In this document: piece by piece, positions 1 through 5,680 of the stretch
Layout of the letters: every line of letters begins with the position of its first letter
Numbering within the stretch: the stretch's first letter is position 1
Source: Methylorubrum extorquens
GTDB taxonomy: Bacteria > Pseudomonadota > Alphaproteobacteria > Rhizobiales > Beijerinckiaceae
Direction of reading: 5' to 3'
Assembly (NCBI GenBank): GCA_019695455.1
Contig: JAEUAC010000394.1
Coordinates: forward strand, 1 to 8,905
Length of the DNA stretch: 8,905 nucleotides
Position numbers and translations under genes: made by a program
The notes under the pieces: generated by a model
The model's input: only the letters and a program-made list of their open reading frames with translations
Databases searched by the model: none
What the model was told of the DNA's origin: nothing

Positions 1-1
1 G

Positions 2-1480
2 ACGGGCGAGCCCGGCATCTGCATGGTGACGCGCGGGCCCGGCGCCACCAACGCGTCGGCCGGCATCCACATCGCCCAGCAGGATTCGACCCCCCTGATC
101 CTGTTCGTCGGCCAGGTCGAGCGCGGGCAGCGCGACCGCGACGCCTGGCAGGAGATGGATTACCGCGCGGCCTTCGGGCCGATCGCGAAGTGGGCGACCG
201 AGATCGAGACGGGCGAGCGCGTCCCGGAATACGTCTCGCGCGCCTTCCACACGGCCACGGCGGGACGGCCGGGGCCCGTCGTCGTCGGCCTGCCGAAGGA
301 CATGCTGAAGGATCCCTGCACGGGTCCGCTGGCGCCCGCCTTCCGGCCGGTCGACGCGGCGCCCGGCATCGCCGAGATGGCCGAGCTCTCGACCCTGATC
401 GAGGCGGCGGAGCGCCCGATCCTGGTGGTCGGCGGCCCGCGCTGGACGGAGGAGGCGCGGACCGCCCTCCACGATTTCGCGGACCGGTTCGACATGCCGG
501 TCGCGACGAGCTACCGGCGCCTGCCGCTCTTCGATCCGCTGCACCCGGCCTATGCGGGCGATCTCGGCCTCGCCGCCAATCCGCGGCTCGCCGACCGCGT
601 CCGCCGGGCCGATCTCGTGATCGCGCTCGGCAGCCGGCTCGGCGAGGTGCCGAGCCAGGGCTATTCCCTGTTCGGCATCCCGGGGCCGGCGCCCCGCCTC
701 GTCCACGTGCTGCCGGGCGCGGAGGAGCTCGGACGGGTCTACGTGCCCCATCTCGCCATCAACGCCTCGCCCGCCCGCACGGCGATGGCGCTGGCCGCGC
801 TGCCCTCCCCCTCGCACCGGCGCTGGTCGGGCGAGACGCGGGCGGCGCATGCCGACTATCTCGCCTGGAGCGAGCAGGCGACGCCCCAGCCCGGCACGGT
901 CAATCTCGGCGCCGTCATGATCCACCTGCGCGAGGCGCTGCCGCCGGACGCCGTGATCTGCAACGGCGCGGGCAACTACGCGGCCTGGATCCACCGCTTC
1001 TACCGGTTCCGCCGGCTCGGCACCCACATGGCGCCGACCTCCGGCTCCATGGGCTACGGCGTGCCGGCGGCGGTCGCCATGGCCCGCATGAACCCCGGCC
1101 GGACCGTGGTCGCTCTCGCCGGCGACGGCGACTTCCTGATGAACGGCCAGGAATTCGCCACCGCGGTCCAGTACGACCTGCCCATCGTCTGCATCGTGGC
1201 CGACAATGCGAGCTACGGCACGATCCGCATGCACCAGGAGCGCGACTTCCCCGACCGGCCGATCGCGACCGACCTGAAGAACCCGGACTTCGCCGCCTAT
1301 GCGCGCGCCTTCGGCGGGTTCGGCGTCACCGTGACGGCGACGGAGGACTTCCCGCAGGCCCTCGCGGCCGCCCGCCGGTCGCGCCAGCCGTCCATCATCC
1401 ATCTCAAGATGGCGCTCGACGCGATCGCGCCCGGCACCACGCTCTCGGCCATCCGCGAGAAGGCGCTGGCGGGACGCTGA
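2..1480 (+). CDS. Thiamine-diphosphate-dependent enzyme, acetolactate synthase-like (5' truncated)
   Basis: The gene is cut by the left edge: the frame is open from base 2, and the first in-window residues (TGEPGICMVTRGPGATNA) are internal to the N-terminal TPP-binding domain, so the ATG at 23 is not the start. The usual three-domain order follows: rest of the PYR domain (to about 310), central Rossmann-like domain (about 375-790, with ILVVGGPRW and LVIALGSRLGE), and PP domain (about 945-1420). The diphosphate/Mg motif GDGDFLMN begins at 1121 and ends with DNASYG at 1202-1219. Family members join or cleave 2-keto acids in the cytoplasm through a TPP carbanion. The segment after DNASYG reads IRMHQER; by my recollection the AHAS tryptophan that selects 2-ketobutyrate falls here, and it is His in this protein. 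No AHAS small subunit follows. I therefore doubt it is housekeeping acetohydroxyacid synthase. Substrate unknown. The conserved N-terminal catalytic Glu lies outside the window. Confidence 0.93.
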   Translation, partial: TGEPGICMVTRGPGATNASAGIHIAQQDSTPLILFVGQVERGQRDRDAWQEMDYRAAFGPIAKWATEIETGERVPEYVSRAFHTATAGRPGPVVVGLPKDMLKDPCTGPLAPAFRPVDAAPGIAEMAELSTLIEAAERPILVVGGPRWTEEARTALHDFADRFDMPVATSYRRLPLFDPLHPAYAGDLGLAANPRLADRVRRADLVIALGSRLGEVPSQGYSLFGIPGPAPRLVHVLPGAEELGRVYVPHLAINASPARTAMALAALPSPSHRRWSGETRAAHADYLAWSEQATPQPGTVNLGAVMIHLREALPPDAVICNGAGNYAAWIHRFYRFRRLGTHMAPTSGSMGYGVPAAVAMARMNPGRTVVALAGDGDFLMNGQEFATAVQYDLPIVCIVADNASYGTIRMHQERDFPDRPIATDLKNPDFAAYARAFGGFGVTVTATEDFPQALAAARRSRQPSIIHLKMALDAIAPGTTLSAIREKALAGR

Positions 1481-1502
1481 GATCCGGCGAATGCGCCGGA
1501 TC
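1481..1502 (+). terminator. Perfect 9-bp hairpin directly after the TPP-enzyme stop
   Basis: GATCCGGCG (1481-1489), loop AATG, CGCCGGATC (1494-1502). The stem starts on the base after the TGA stop. There is no downstream T-tract, so it is not a canonical intrinsic terminator. It may still end or attenuate transcription, or protect the mRNA 3' end. The cupin gene begins 105 nt further on. Confidence 0.45.
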
Positions 1503-1591
1503 CCGGAAACCCGGCCTTCACCGCGTTTCCAAGCGGGCGGGCCGTCGCGGCTGCCGGGTTAACCGCCGGGCGCCTAAGACCGGGACGTCTC

Positions 1592-1597
1592 AGGAGA
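1592..1597 (+). promoter_or_regulatory. Ribosome binding site of the cupin gene, flanked by GGACGTC repeats
   Basis: AGGAGA lies 10 nt before the ATG at 1608, which fixes that start. It sits between two direct copies of GGACGTC (1583-1589 and 1601-1607). Because GACGTC is self-complementary, the two copies could pair as a 6-bp stem that holds the Shine-Dalgarno in a 12-nt loop directly against the start codon. Pairing is inferred from the bases only. Confidence 0.6.
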
Positions 1598-1607
1598 AAA
1601 GGACGTC

Positions 1608-2066
1608 ATGGCCAACCCCTTCATCGTCGCGTCGCGGCACGACCTCGCGCTCCGCCCCTCCCCGATCGAGCCGAGCTGGATCAAGGAGGGCAACCCCGAG
1701 GCGAAGAGCGCCGAGATCGCGCGCTCGAAGGACGGCACGGCCTCCACCCTCGTGTGGGAATGCACGCCCGGCCGCTTCGACTGGTTCTACGATCTCGACG
1801 AGTCGATCCACCTCGTCTCGGGCTCGATCGTGGTCTCGGCCGACGGCATGGAGCCCACGCGCTTCGGGGCCGGCGACGTGCTCTTCTTCGCCAAGGGCGC
1901 ACACGCGCACTGGGTGGTCGAGGAGACCGTCCGCAAGGTCGCCTTCTGCCACCAGGTGCAGCCCCGCATGGTCGGCCTCGCGCTCCGCGTCGTGTCCAAG
2001 ATCAGGCGGACGCTGTTCCCCTCCCGCCAGCCCTCGACCGGCGGCCTGCTCGGCGCCTCCGCCTGA
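1608..2066 (+). CDS. Cupin-domain protein (Cupin_3/DUF861-like)
   Basis: A 152-residue protein with one small beta-barrel cupin domain at about residues 45-115. The Cupin_3 pattern is visible: VWECTPGRFDWFYDLDES (49-66), LVSGS (69-73), RFGAGDVLFFAKGAHAHW (85-102) and a VRK segment near 108-110. The canonical metal-binding HxH of cupin motif 1 is absent (F57, W59 and E65 occupy the area), while H99 and H101 remain in motif 2, so metal binding is uncertain. After the barrel, a tail with several Arg/Lys (about 127-140, LRVVSKIRRTLFPSR) could form a basic amphipathic helix. Proteins of this family include sugar- and amine-related binding or isomerising enzymes; no specific reaction can be assigned. 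It lies 127 nt after the TPP-enzyme gene on the same strand, with a hairpin between them. Its own good ribosome site allows independent expression. Confidence 0.88.
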   Translation: MANPFIVASRHDLALRPSPIEPSWIKEGNPEAKSAEIARSKDGTASTLVWECTPGRFDWFYDLDESIHLVSGSIVVSADGMEPTRFGAGDVLFFAKGAHAHWVVEETVRKVAFCHQVQPRMVGLALRVVSKIRRTLFPSRQPSTGGLLGASA

Positions 2067-2111
2067 GGCGTGCCGCAGCACGGACCACACCGTCCCCTCA
2101 GGCGTCGAGAC

Positions 2112-2145
2112 GCGGCCCTGTGGGCCGCTCCTCGGCATGCCGAGG
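2112..2145. terminator. Tandem hairpins after the cupin gene (candidate terminator)
   Basis: Two adjacent symmetric elements lie 45-80 nt beyond the cupin stop. The first is GCGGCCC-TGT-GGGCCGC (2112-2128, 7-bp stem). The second is the perfect 16-bp palindrome CCTCGGCATGCCGAGG (2130-2145). Neither has a T-tract. The spacer is convergent, so they could stop transcription from either side. A 16-bp palindrome alone is not statistically surprising at this GC content. Confidence 0.35.
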
Positions 2146-2183
2146 TGGGAGGCCGAACGGCCGCCGCGATCGAGGCCCGCCAC

Positions 2184-2232
2184 CGTCGTCATGCCGAGGA
2201 GGCGCGGCCCGCGCCGTCTCCTCGGGACGACG
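2184..2232. repeat. Composite imperfect palindrome, REP-like intergenic element
   Basis: Nested arms pair across 49 nt. CGTCGTC (2184-2190) pairs with GACGACG (2226-2232). After a 3-nt ATG bulge on the left, CCGAGGAG (2194-2201) pairs with CTCCTCGG (2218-2225). GCGC (2202-2205) pairs with GCGC (2211-2214), with a 3-nt CGT bulge on the right. The core GAGGAG-GCGC...GCGC-CGTCTC and the asymmetric bulges resemble, from memory, an abundant dispersed palindrome of Hyphomicrobiales genomes. It lies between convergent genes, a typical place for such repeats, and may double as a bidirectional terminator. Copy number cannot be seen from one window. Confidence 0.55.
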
Positions 2233-2249
2233 AGGGTCGGACCGCCCCG

Positions 2250-3080
2250 TCAGGCGCCGAAGACCACGCCCTCCGTGTAGGCGACGTCCCCCCGCTCCGG
2301 CGGATGCGGCCCGCGCGCGTAGATGCGCTTGCCGCGCAGGAACGGCACGCCCGGGCAGCCCGGCACGGGCGCGTCGCCGTCGATCATGAGGAGGGGCCGG
2401 CCCCGGCGCAGCAGCGCGCGCCCGAGCGGGCCGGCGGCCCGGCCGAAGGTCTCCATGTCCCGGCACCAGACGAGCTGGGTGAGCGGCAGGATCCCCTTCA
2501 GGAGCACGGGCGCGAAGACGAAGCCCGCATCCCCGTCCGGTCCGGACGCGACGAGGCAGAGGCAGCCGAGCGCCGCATGGTCGGCGAGGAGGCCCGCCTC
2601 CGGCAGCGCGGCGTCCCGCGCGGGATCGAAGGGGCGCACGCGGGCGCCGCGCCCCGCCGCGAGCCAGGGCCAGGCGAGCCGGCGACCGGTCAGCAGGCGG
2701 CGGAAGCCCTGCGCCTCGATGGTCGGCCAGGTGTTCGGCGCGGGCGAGACGTTCAGATAGGTGACGGCCGCGTTCTTCAGCGCGAAGGACAGGAGCGGCG
2801 CCGCCTGGATGCGGAAGGCGGGATCCACGTACCAGCTCGACAGGTTGCAGCGCGGCGCCCCGCCCGGCGCCGAGAACAGGAGGAGCACGGCGCCGACGAT
2901 CGCGCCGTCGTTCTCGAGGCAGAGGCCGAAGCGCGGCTGGCCCTCGGGCACGATGCGGGCCGCCTGCCGCTCGAGCCCCCGCCGCCACATCGGGGCGGAG
3001 CGCCCCGGGAAGCCGCGCGCGAGCAGGTCCGCGACCGCCGCGAGGTCGTCGTCCCGGATCTGGCGACGCTTCAGCGCCAT
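2250..3080 (-). CDS. GNAT-fold acyltransferase-like protein
   Basis: A 276-residue protein. The N-terminal part looks like a GNAT N-acyltransferase domain: helix alpha-1 in RRQIRDDDLAAVADLL (5-20), a hydrophobic strand IVGAVLLLF (61-69), and the strand/turn NLSSWYVDPAFRIQAAP (79-95). A strand YLNVSPAPNT (108-117) follows, then AQGFRRL (123-129), typical of the late GNAT region. The acyl-CoA pyrophosphate loop normally reads R/Q-x-x-G-x-G/A; here it is RIQAAP and lacks both glycines, so CoA binding may be altered or the donor may differ, for example an acyl carrier protein. Residues 140-276 form a second part I do not recognise. No ribosome site lies just before the ATG at 3078-3080, and no in-frame start exists nearby upstream. 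The gene diverges from the ACP-ligase-reductase operon with 94 nt between start codons, suggesting a shared regulatory region. Acceptor and donor are unknown. Confidence 0.8.
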   Translation of the reverse strand: MALKRRQIRDDDLAAVADLLARGFPGRSAPMWRRGLERQAARIVPEGQPRFGLCLENDGAIVGAVLLLFSAPGGAPRCNLSSWYVDPAFRIQAAPLLSFALKNAAVTYLNVSPAPNTWPTIEAQGFRRLLTGRRLAWPWLAAGRGARVRPFDPARDAALPEAGLLADHAALGCLCLVASGPDGDAGFVFAPVLLKGILPLTQLVWCRDMETFGRAAGPLGRALLRRGRPLLMIDGDAPVPGCPGVPFLRGKRIYARGPHPPERGDVAYTEGVVFGA

Positions 3081-3097
3081 GGGCCCGCGGCCATCAT
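3071..3097 (-). other. Possible 8-codon upstream ORF overlapping the GNAT start
   Basis: On the minus strand AAGGA (3105-3101) stands 3 and 6 nt before two consecutive ATG codons (3097 and 3094). They open a tiny frame (MMAAGPWR) ending at TGA 3073-3071, just inside the GNAT gene in another frame. The GNAT ATG itself has no Shine-Dalgarno at normal distance. Ribosomes finishing the mini-ORF could re-initiate at the GNAT start by translational coupling. This is inference from spacing only. Confidence 0.3.
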
Positions 3098-3155
3098 CGT
3101 TCCTTAAGGCCGCGCCGTTACGCCAGGGTCCGGCGGCAACGGCCGCACCATCGGC

Positions 3156-3163
3156 AGGAGAGG
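3156..3163 (+). promoter_or_regulatory. Ribosome binding site of the ACP gene
   Basis: AGGAGAGG lies 11 nt before the ATG at 3175. It is the only strong Shine-Dalgarno in the three-gene operon; the two downstream genes begin inside their predecessors and seem to depend on coupled translation. No convincing -35/-10 pair was found in the 94-nt divergent gap. Confidence 0.7.
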
Positions 3164-3174
3164 GTTAAAGAACC

Positions 3175-3435
3175 ATGTCCACCCGGGAGCGCATCTTCGC
3201 CGCCATGCAGCAGGTGGCCGCCGAGCACGGCAAGCCGCTACGGCCCCTCGCCGACTCCGTGCCGCTGCTCGAGACCGGCCTCGATTCCCTCTGCTTCGCC
3301 ATCCTGATCGCCCGGCTCGAGGGCGAGTTCGGCGTCGATCCCTTCACGTCCTCGGAGGAGATCGCCTTCCCGACCACGGTCGGCGACCTCGTGGCCCTCT
3401 ACGACGCGGCGGCGCCCCTCGATGCGGCGGCCTGA
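3175..3435 (+). CDS. Free-standing acyl carrier protein (phosphopantetheine-binding)
   Basis: An 86-residue, acidic, helical protein of ACP size. The phosphopantetheine attachment serine is S38 in the motif TGLDSLCFA (34-42), preceded by the typical loop SVPLLETGLDS. Helix 3 and helix 4 follow, ending PTTVGDLVALYDAA (67-80). After modification by a phosphopantetheinyl transferase it would carry an acyl or aminoacyl thioester in the cytoplasm. It differs from housekeeping fatty-acid ACP: the serine is followed by LCFAIL instead of the usual LDxVEL, and no fab genes other than a FabG-like reductase adjoin. It is the first gene of an operon; the ligase gene starts 14 nt before its stop. That pairing indicates a dedicated carrier for the ligase product (inference). 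A stand-alone peptidyl or aminoacyl carrier protein cannot be excluded. Confidence 0.9.
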   Translation: MSTRERIFAAMQQVAAEHGKPLRPLADSVPLLETGLDSLCFAILIARLEGEFGVDPFTSSEEIAFPTTVGDLVALYDAAAPLDAAA

Positions 3436-4816
3436 GGCCGACACGCTCCGGGCCCTGGTCGCCGCGGCCGGTCCGGGCGACCGCCGCATCCTCGGGCCCG
3501 ACCGGTCCGCCCGCGTCGCGGACCTCCTGGCCGGCTCCGTCCTGGCCGGCGGCCGCGCGGCGCTCGCCGGCCGCAACGTGCTGCTCGCGACGGGCGACCT
3601 CGTGGTGGCGGCCGCCGCCCTCGTCGAACTCGACGGCCTCGCGGCCCGCATCGTCCTCTGCCCGCCCGACGTGCCGGCCGACCAGATGCCGACCATCGCC
3701 GCCCGCGCCGGGATCGACGCCGTCGTGACGGACGGGACGGGCTCGCCCGTGGACGGCATCGCGGCCCCTCGCATCGAGGCCACCTGGCCGCCGCGGCCGG
3801 CAGGGCCCGCGACCGACCCGATCGCGACCGAGTGGATCCTCCTCACGTCCGGCACGACCGGCGTCCCGAAGCTCGCCGGCTACACGCTCGCGGCGCTCGT
3901 GGCGCCCGTGCTGGCGCGTCCGTCGCCTCCCTCCCCCGTCTGGGGCACGTTCTACGACATCCGCCGCTACGGCGGCCTGCAGATGTGCCTGCGCGGGCTC
4001 CTCTCCTCCGGCTCGCTCGTCCTCACGGGTCCGGGCGAGGCGATGCCCGACTTCCTGGAACGGCTCGGCCGCGAGCGCGTGACGCATCTCGCCGGCACGC
4101 CCTCCCACTGGCGCCGCGCCCTCATGACGCCGAGCCTGTCGGCCGTGTCGCCCGCCTACGTGCGGCTTTCCGGCGAGATCGCCGACCAGGCGATCCTGGA
4201 CGCGCTCCGCACCGCCTTCCCCCGGGCCGGGCTCGGCCATGCCTATGCGTCGACGGAGGCGGGCGTCGTCTTCGAGGTGGACGACGGGCGCGAGGGGTTC
4301 CCGGCGTCCTTCGTCGGCCTGAACGCGGCGACCGGCGTCGAGGTCGCCGTCGTGGACGGCTCCATCCGCATCCGCTCGCCCCGGATCGCGTCCGGCTATG
4401 TCGGCACGCCCGAGGTGGCGCTCGCGGGGCCGGACGGCTTCGTCGACACGGGCGACATCGTCGAGGCCCGCGGCGACCGCCTGGTCTTCGCCGGGCGGCG
4501 CGGCGGCATCATCAACGTCGGGGGCCGCAAGGTGCATCCCGAGGAGGTCGAGGCCGTCCTCAACCGGCACGACGGCGTGCGGGTCGCGCGTGTCGAGGGC
4601 CGCCGGAACCCGATCGCGGGCGCGATCGTGGTCGCGGCCGTGGTGCCGCGCGATCCCGGCCTGCTCGCGGCCGGCGAGGCCCAGGCGGCCCTGAAGGGCG
4701 CCATCGCCCAGCATTGCCGCGACGCCCTGCCCCCCTACAAGGTCCCGGCCATGATCCAGTTCGTGCCGGACATCCCCATGAGCCCCGCCGGCAAGGTCCT
4801 CAGGCCCCATGCGTAA
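3422..4816 (+). CDS. Adenylate-forming acyl-CoA/acyl-ACP ligase (ANL superfamily)
   Basis: A 464-residue AMP-binding enzyme. Core motifs in order: A3 P-loop TSGTTGVPK (142-150), A5 YASTE (275-279), A7 DTGD (342-345), A8 hinge GRRGGIINVGGRK (358-370), and A10 PAGK with the probable catalytic lysine K458. All key residues look intact, so it should activate a carboxylate with ATP to acyl-AMP and pass it to a thiol. It is shorter than common acyl-CoA synthetases (about 500-560) because of a compact N-terminal domain before the P-loop. The ATG at 3422 overlaps the ACP gene by 14 nt with no separate ribosome site, so translation is probably coupled. The ACP next door makes the phosphopantetheine arm of that carrier a likely acceptor instead of free CoA (inference). 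The carboxylate substrate cannot be read from the sequence. Confidence 0.9.
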   Translation: MRRPEADTLRALVAAAGPGDRRILGPDRSARVADLLAGSVLAGGRAALAGRNVLLATGDLVVAAAALVELDGLAARIVLCPPDVPADQMPTIAARAGIDAVVTDGTGSPVDGIAAPRIEATWPPRPAGPATDPIATEWILLTSGTTGVPKLAGYTLAALVAPVLARPSPPSPVWGTFYDIRRYGGLQMCLRGLLSSGSLVLTGPGEAMPDFLERLGRERVTHLAGTPSHWRRALMTPSLSAVSPAYVRLSGEIADQAILDALRTAFPRAGLGHAYASTEAGVVFEVDDGREGFPASFVGLNAATGVEVAVVDGSIRIRSPRIASGYVGTPEVALAGPDGFVDTGDIVEARGDRLVFAGRRGGIINVGGRKVHPEEVEAVLNRHDGVRVARVEGRRNPIAGAIVVAAVVPRDPGLLAAGEAQAALKGAIAQHCRDALPPYKVPAMIQFVPDIPMSPAGKVLRPHA

Positions 4817-5534
4817 CGTCATCGTCACGGGCGCGACCCGCGGCCTCGGCCTCGGGATCGCGGCCGCGCTCGCGCGCGACGGCTTCCACGTCGTGGCCAT
4901 CGCCCGCAAACCCTCCGAGGCCCTGGAGGCGGCCGCCGCCGAGGCCGGGGCGGGCCGGATCACCTTCGTGCCCTGCGACCTCGGCGCGATCGACGCGCTG
5001 CCGCCGCTGGTGCGCGCGATCCGCAAGGACCACGGGCCGATCTACGGGCTCGTGAACAATGCCGGCATCGGCACGGAGGGCCTGCTGGCCACGATGCCGA
5101 ACGGCCGCATCGAGGAGCTGCTGCGCATCAACGTGCTGTCGCCGATCACGCTGTCGAAATACGTCGTCCGCAACATGATGTCGGACCGCGAGGGCCGGAT
5201 CGTGAACGTGAGCTCGATCGTCGCCTCGACGGGCTACAACGCGCTCTCCGTCTATTCCGCCACGAAAGCCGCCCTCATCGGTTTCACGCGCTCCCTCGCC
5301 CGCGAGGCCGGGCCGCTCGGCATCACGGTGAACGCGATCGCACCGGGCTTCGTCGACACGGAGCTGACGAGCAACCTGCCGGCCGACGAGCGCGAGCGCA
5401 TCGTGCGCCGCAGCGCGCTGCGCCGCCTGCCCGAGGTGGCCGACGTCGCCGCGACGGTCGGCTTCCTCCTCGGCCCGGGCGGCCGCAACGTGACCGGCAC
5501 GGTCGTCACCGTGGATGCCGGCGCGACCGCCTGA
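4809..5534 (+). CDS. Short-chain dehydrogenase/reductase, FabG-like 3-oxoacyl-ACP reductase
   Basis: A 241-residue classical SDR of usual FabG length. The cofactor motif TGATRGLG is at residues 7-14 (TGxxxGxG), NNAG at 83-86, the structural Asn N108, and the catalytic set S136, Y149 and K153 (YSATK) with FabG-like spacing. R11 in the glycine loop and R33 after the second strand favour NADP(H). The C-terminus GRNVTGTVVTVDAGATA is typical of 3-oxoacyl-ACP reductases. The start ATG overlaps the end of the ligase gene by 8 nt (ATGCGTAA), so it is the third gene of the operon and likely translationally coupled. In this context it could reduce a keto group on an acyl chain carried by the neighbouring ACP. 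No ketosynthase is present here, so it might act on an imported or ligase-loaded acid, or on a sugar or other alcohol; the SDR fold alone does not fix the substrate. Confidence 0.92.
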   Translation: MRNVIVTGATRGLGLGIAAALARDGFHVVAIARKPSEALEAAAAEAGAGRITFVPCDLGAIDALPPLVRAIRKDHGPIYGLVNNAGIGTEGLLATMPNGRIEELLRINVLSPITLSKYVVRNMMSDREGRIVNVSSIVASTGYNALSVYSATKAALIGFTRSLAREAGPLGITVNAIAPGFVDTELTSNLPADERERIVRRSALRRLPEVADVAATVGFLLGPGGRNVTGTVVTVDAGATA

Positions 5535-5541
5535 TCGGCCG

Positions 5542-5558
5542 TCCCGGAGGCCCCGGGA
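5542..5558 (+). terminator. Hairpin just after the operon stop (candidate terminator)
   Basis: TCCCGG (5542-5547), loop AGGCC, CCGGGA (5553-5558), beginning 7 nt after the reductase stop. It is followed by the pyrimidine-rich run CCCTTCCCCCTC (5562-5573) instead of a T-tract. It is the best-placed element to end the ACP-ligase-reductase transcript. Confidence 0.4.
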
Positions 5559-5570
5559 GCAACCCTTCCC

Positions 5571-5589
5571 CCTCGCCGGACCGGCGAGG
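5571..5589. terminator. 9-bp-arm palindrome in the convergent spacer
   Basis: CCTCGCCGG (5571-5579), A, CCGGCGAGG (5581-5589). As RNA it would fold as a 7-bp stem with a 5-nt loop. It could serve as a backup terminator for the + strand operon or act on flippase transcription from the other side. No T-tract on either side. Confidence 0.35.
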
Positions 5590-5626
5590 CCGGCACGGAA
5601 GCGCCTTCGGGGATCTCCCCATCCCG

Positions 5627-5667
5627 GCGTCCCGAAGCACGCGGCGTCGCGGAGCCGCGAGGGACGC
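5627..5667. repeat. Nested inverted repeat in the convergent spacer
   Basis: The outer arms GCGTCCC (5627-5633) and GGGACGC (5661-5667) enclose an inner hairpin CGCGGC (5640-5645) / GCCGCG (5654-5659). The two stems are separated by short unpaired stretches on both sides. It might be a second REP-like element or part of the flippase terminator; it does not match the 2184-2232 element closely. Confidence 0.3.
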
Positions 5668-5680
5668 GAGCCCGCCGGCG

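Noticed and set aside
2..1480. Naming the TPP enzyme ilvB
   Set aside because: No small subunit follows, and the substrate region differs from acetohydroxyacid synthase, so the symbol would overstate the evidence.
1505..1527. Possible general-stress sigma (EcfG-type) promoter, GGAAA...CGTT, before the cupin gene
   Set aside because: The spacer is 14 nt instead of the 16-17 expected and the -35 is imperfect.
190..2280. 696-codon + frame shadowing the TPP-enzyme and cupin genes
   Set aside because: It is an out-of-frame Arg/Pro/Gly-rich translation crossing two genes with clear domains in other frames.
2098..2988. 296-codon minus-strand frame overlapping the GNAT gene
   Set aside because: The composition is low-complexity, and the neighbouring frame has the GNAT strand and helix pattern.
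3344..5026. 560-codon minus-strand open frame opposite the ligase and reductase genes
   Set aside because: Its translation is low-complexity, rich in R/G/A/D/H, and shows no domain. The + strand carries intact ANL and SDR motifs with overlapping starts. Long antisense frames are expected at this GC content.
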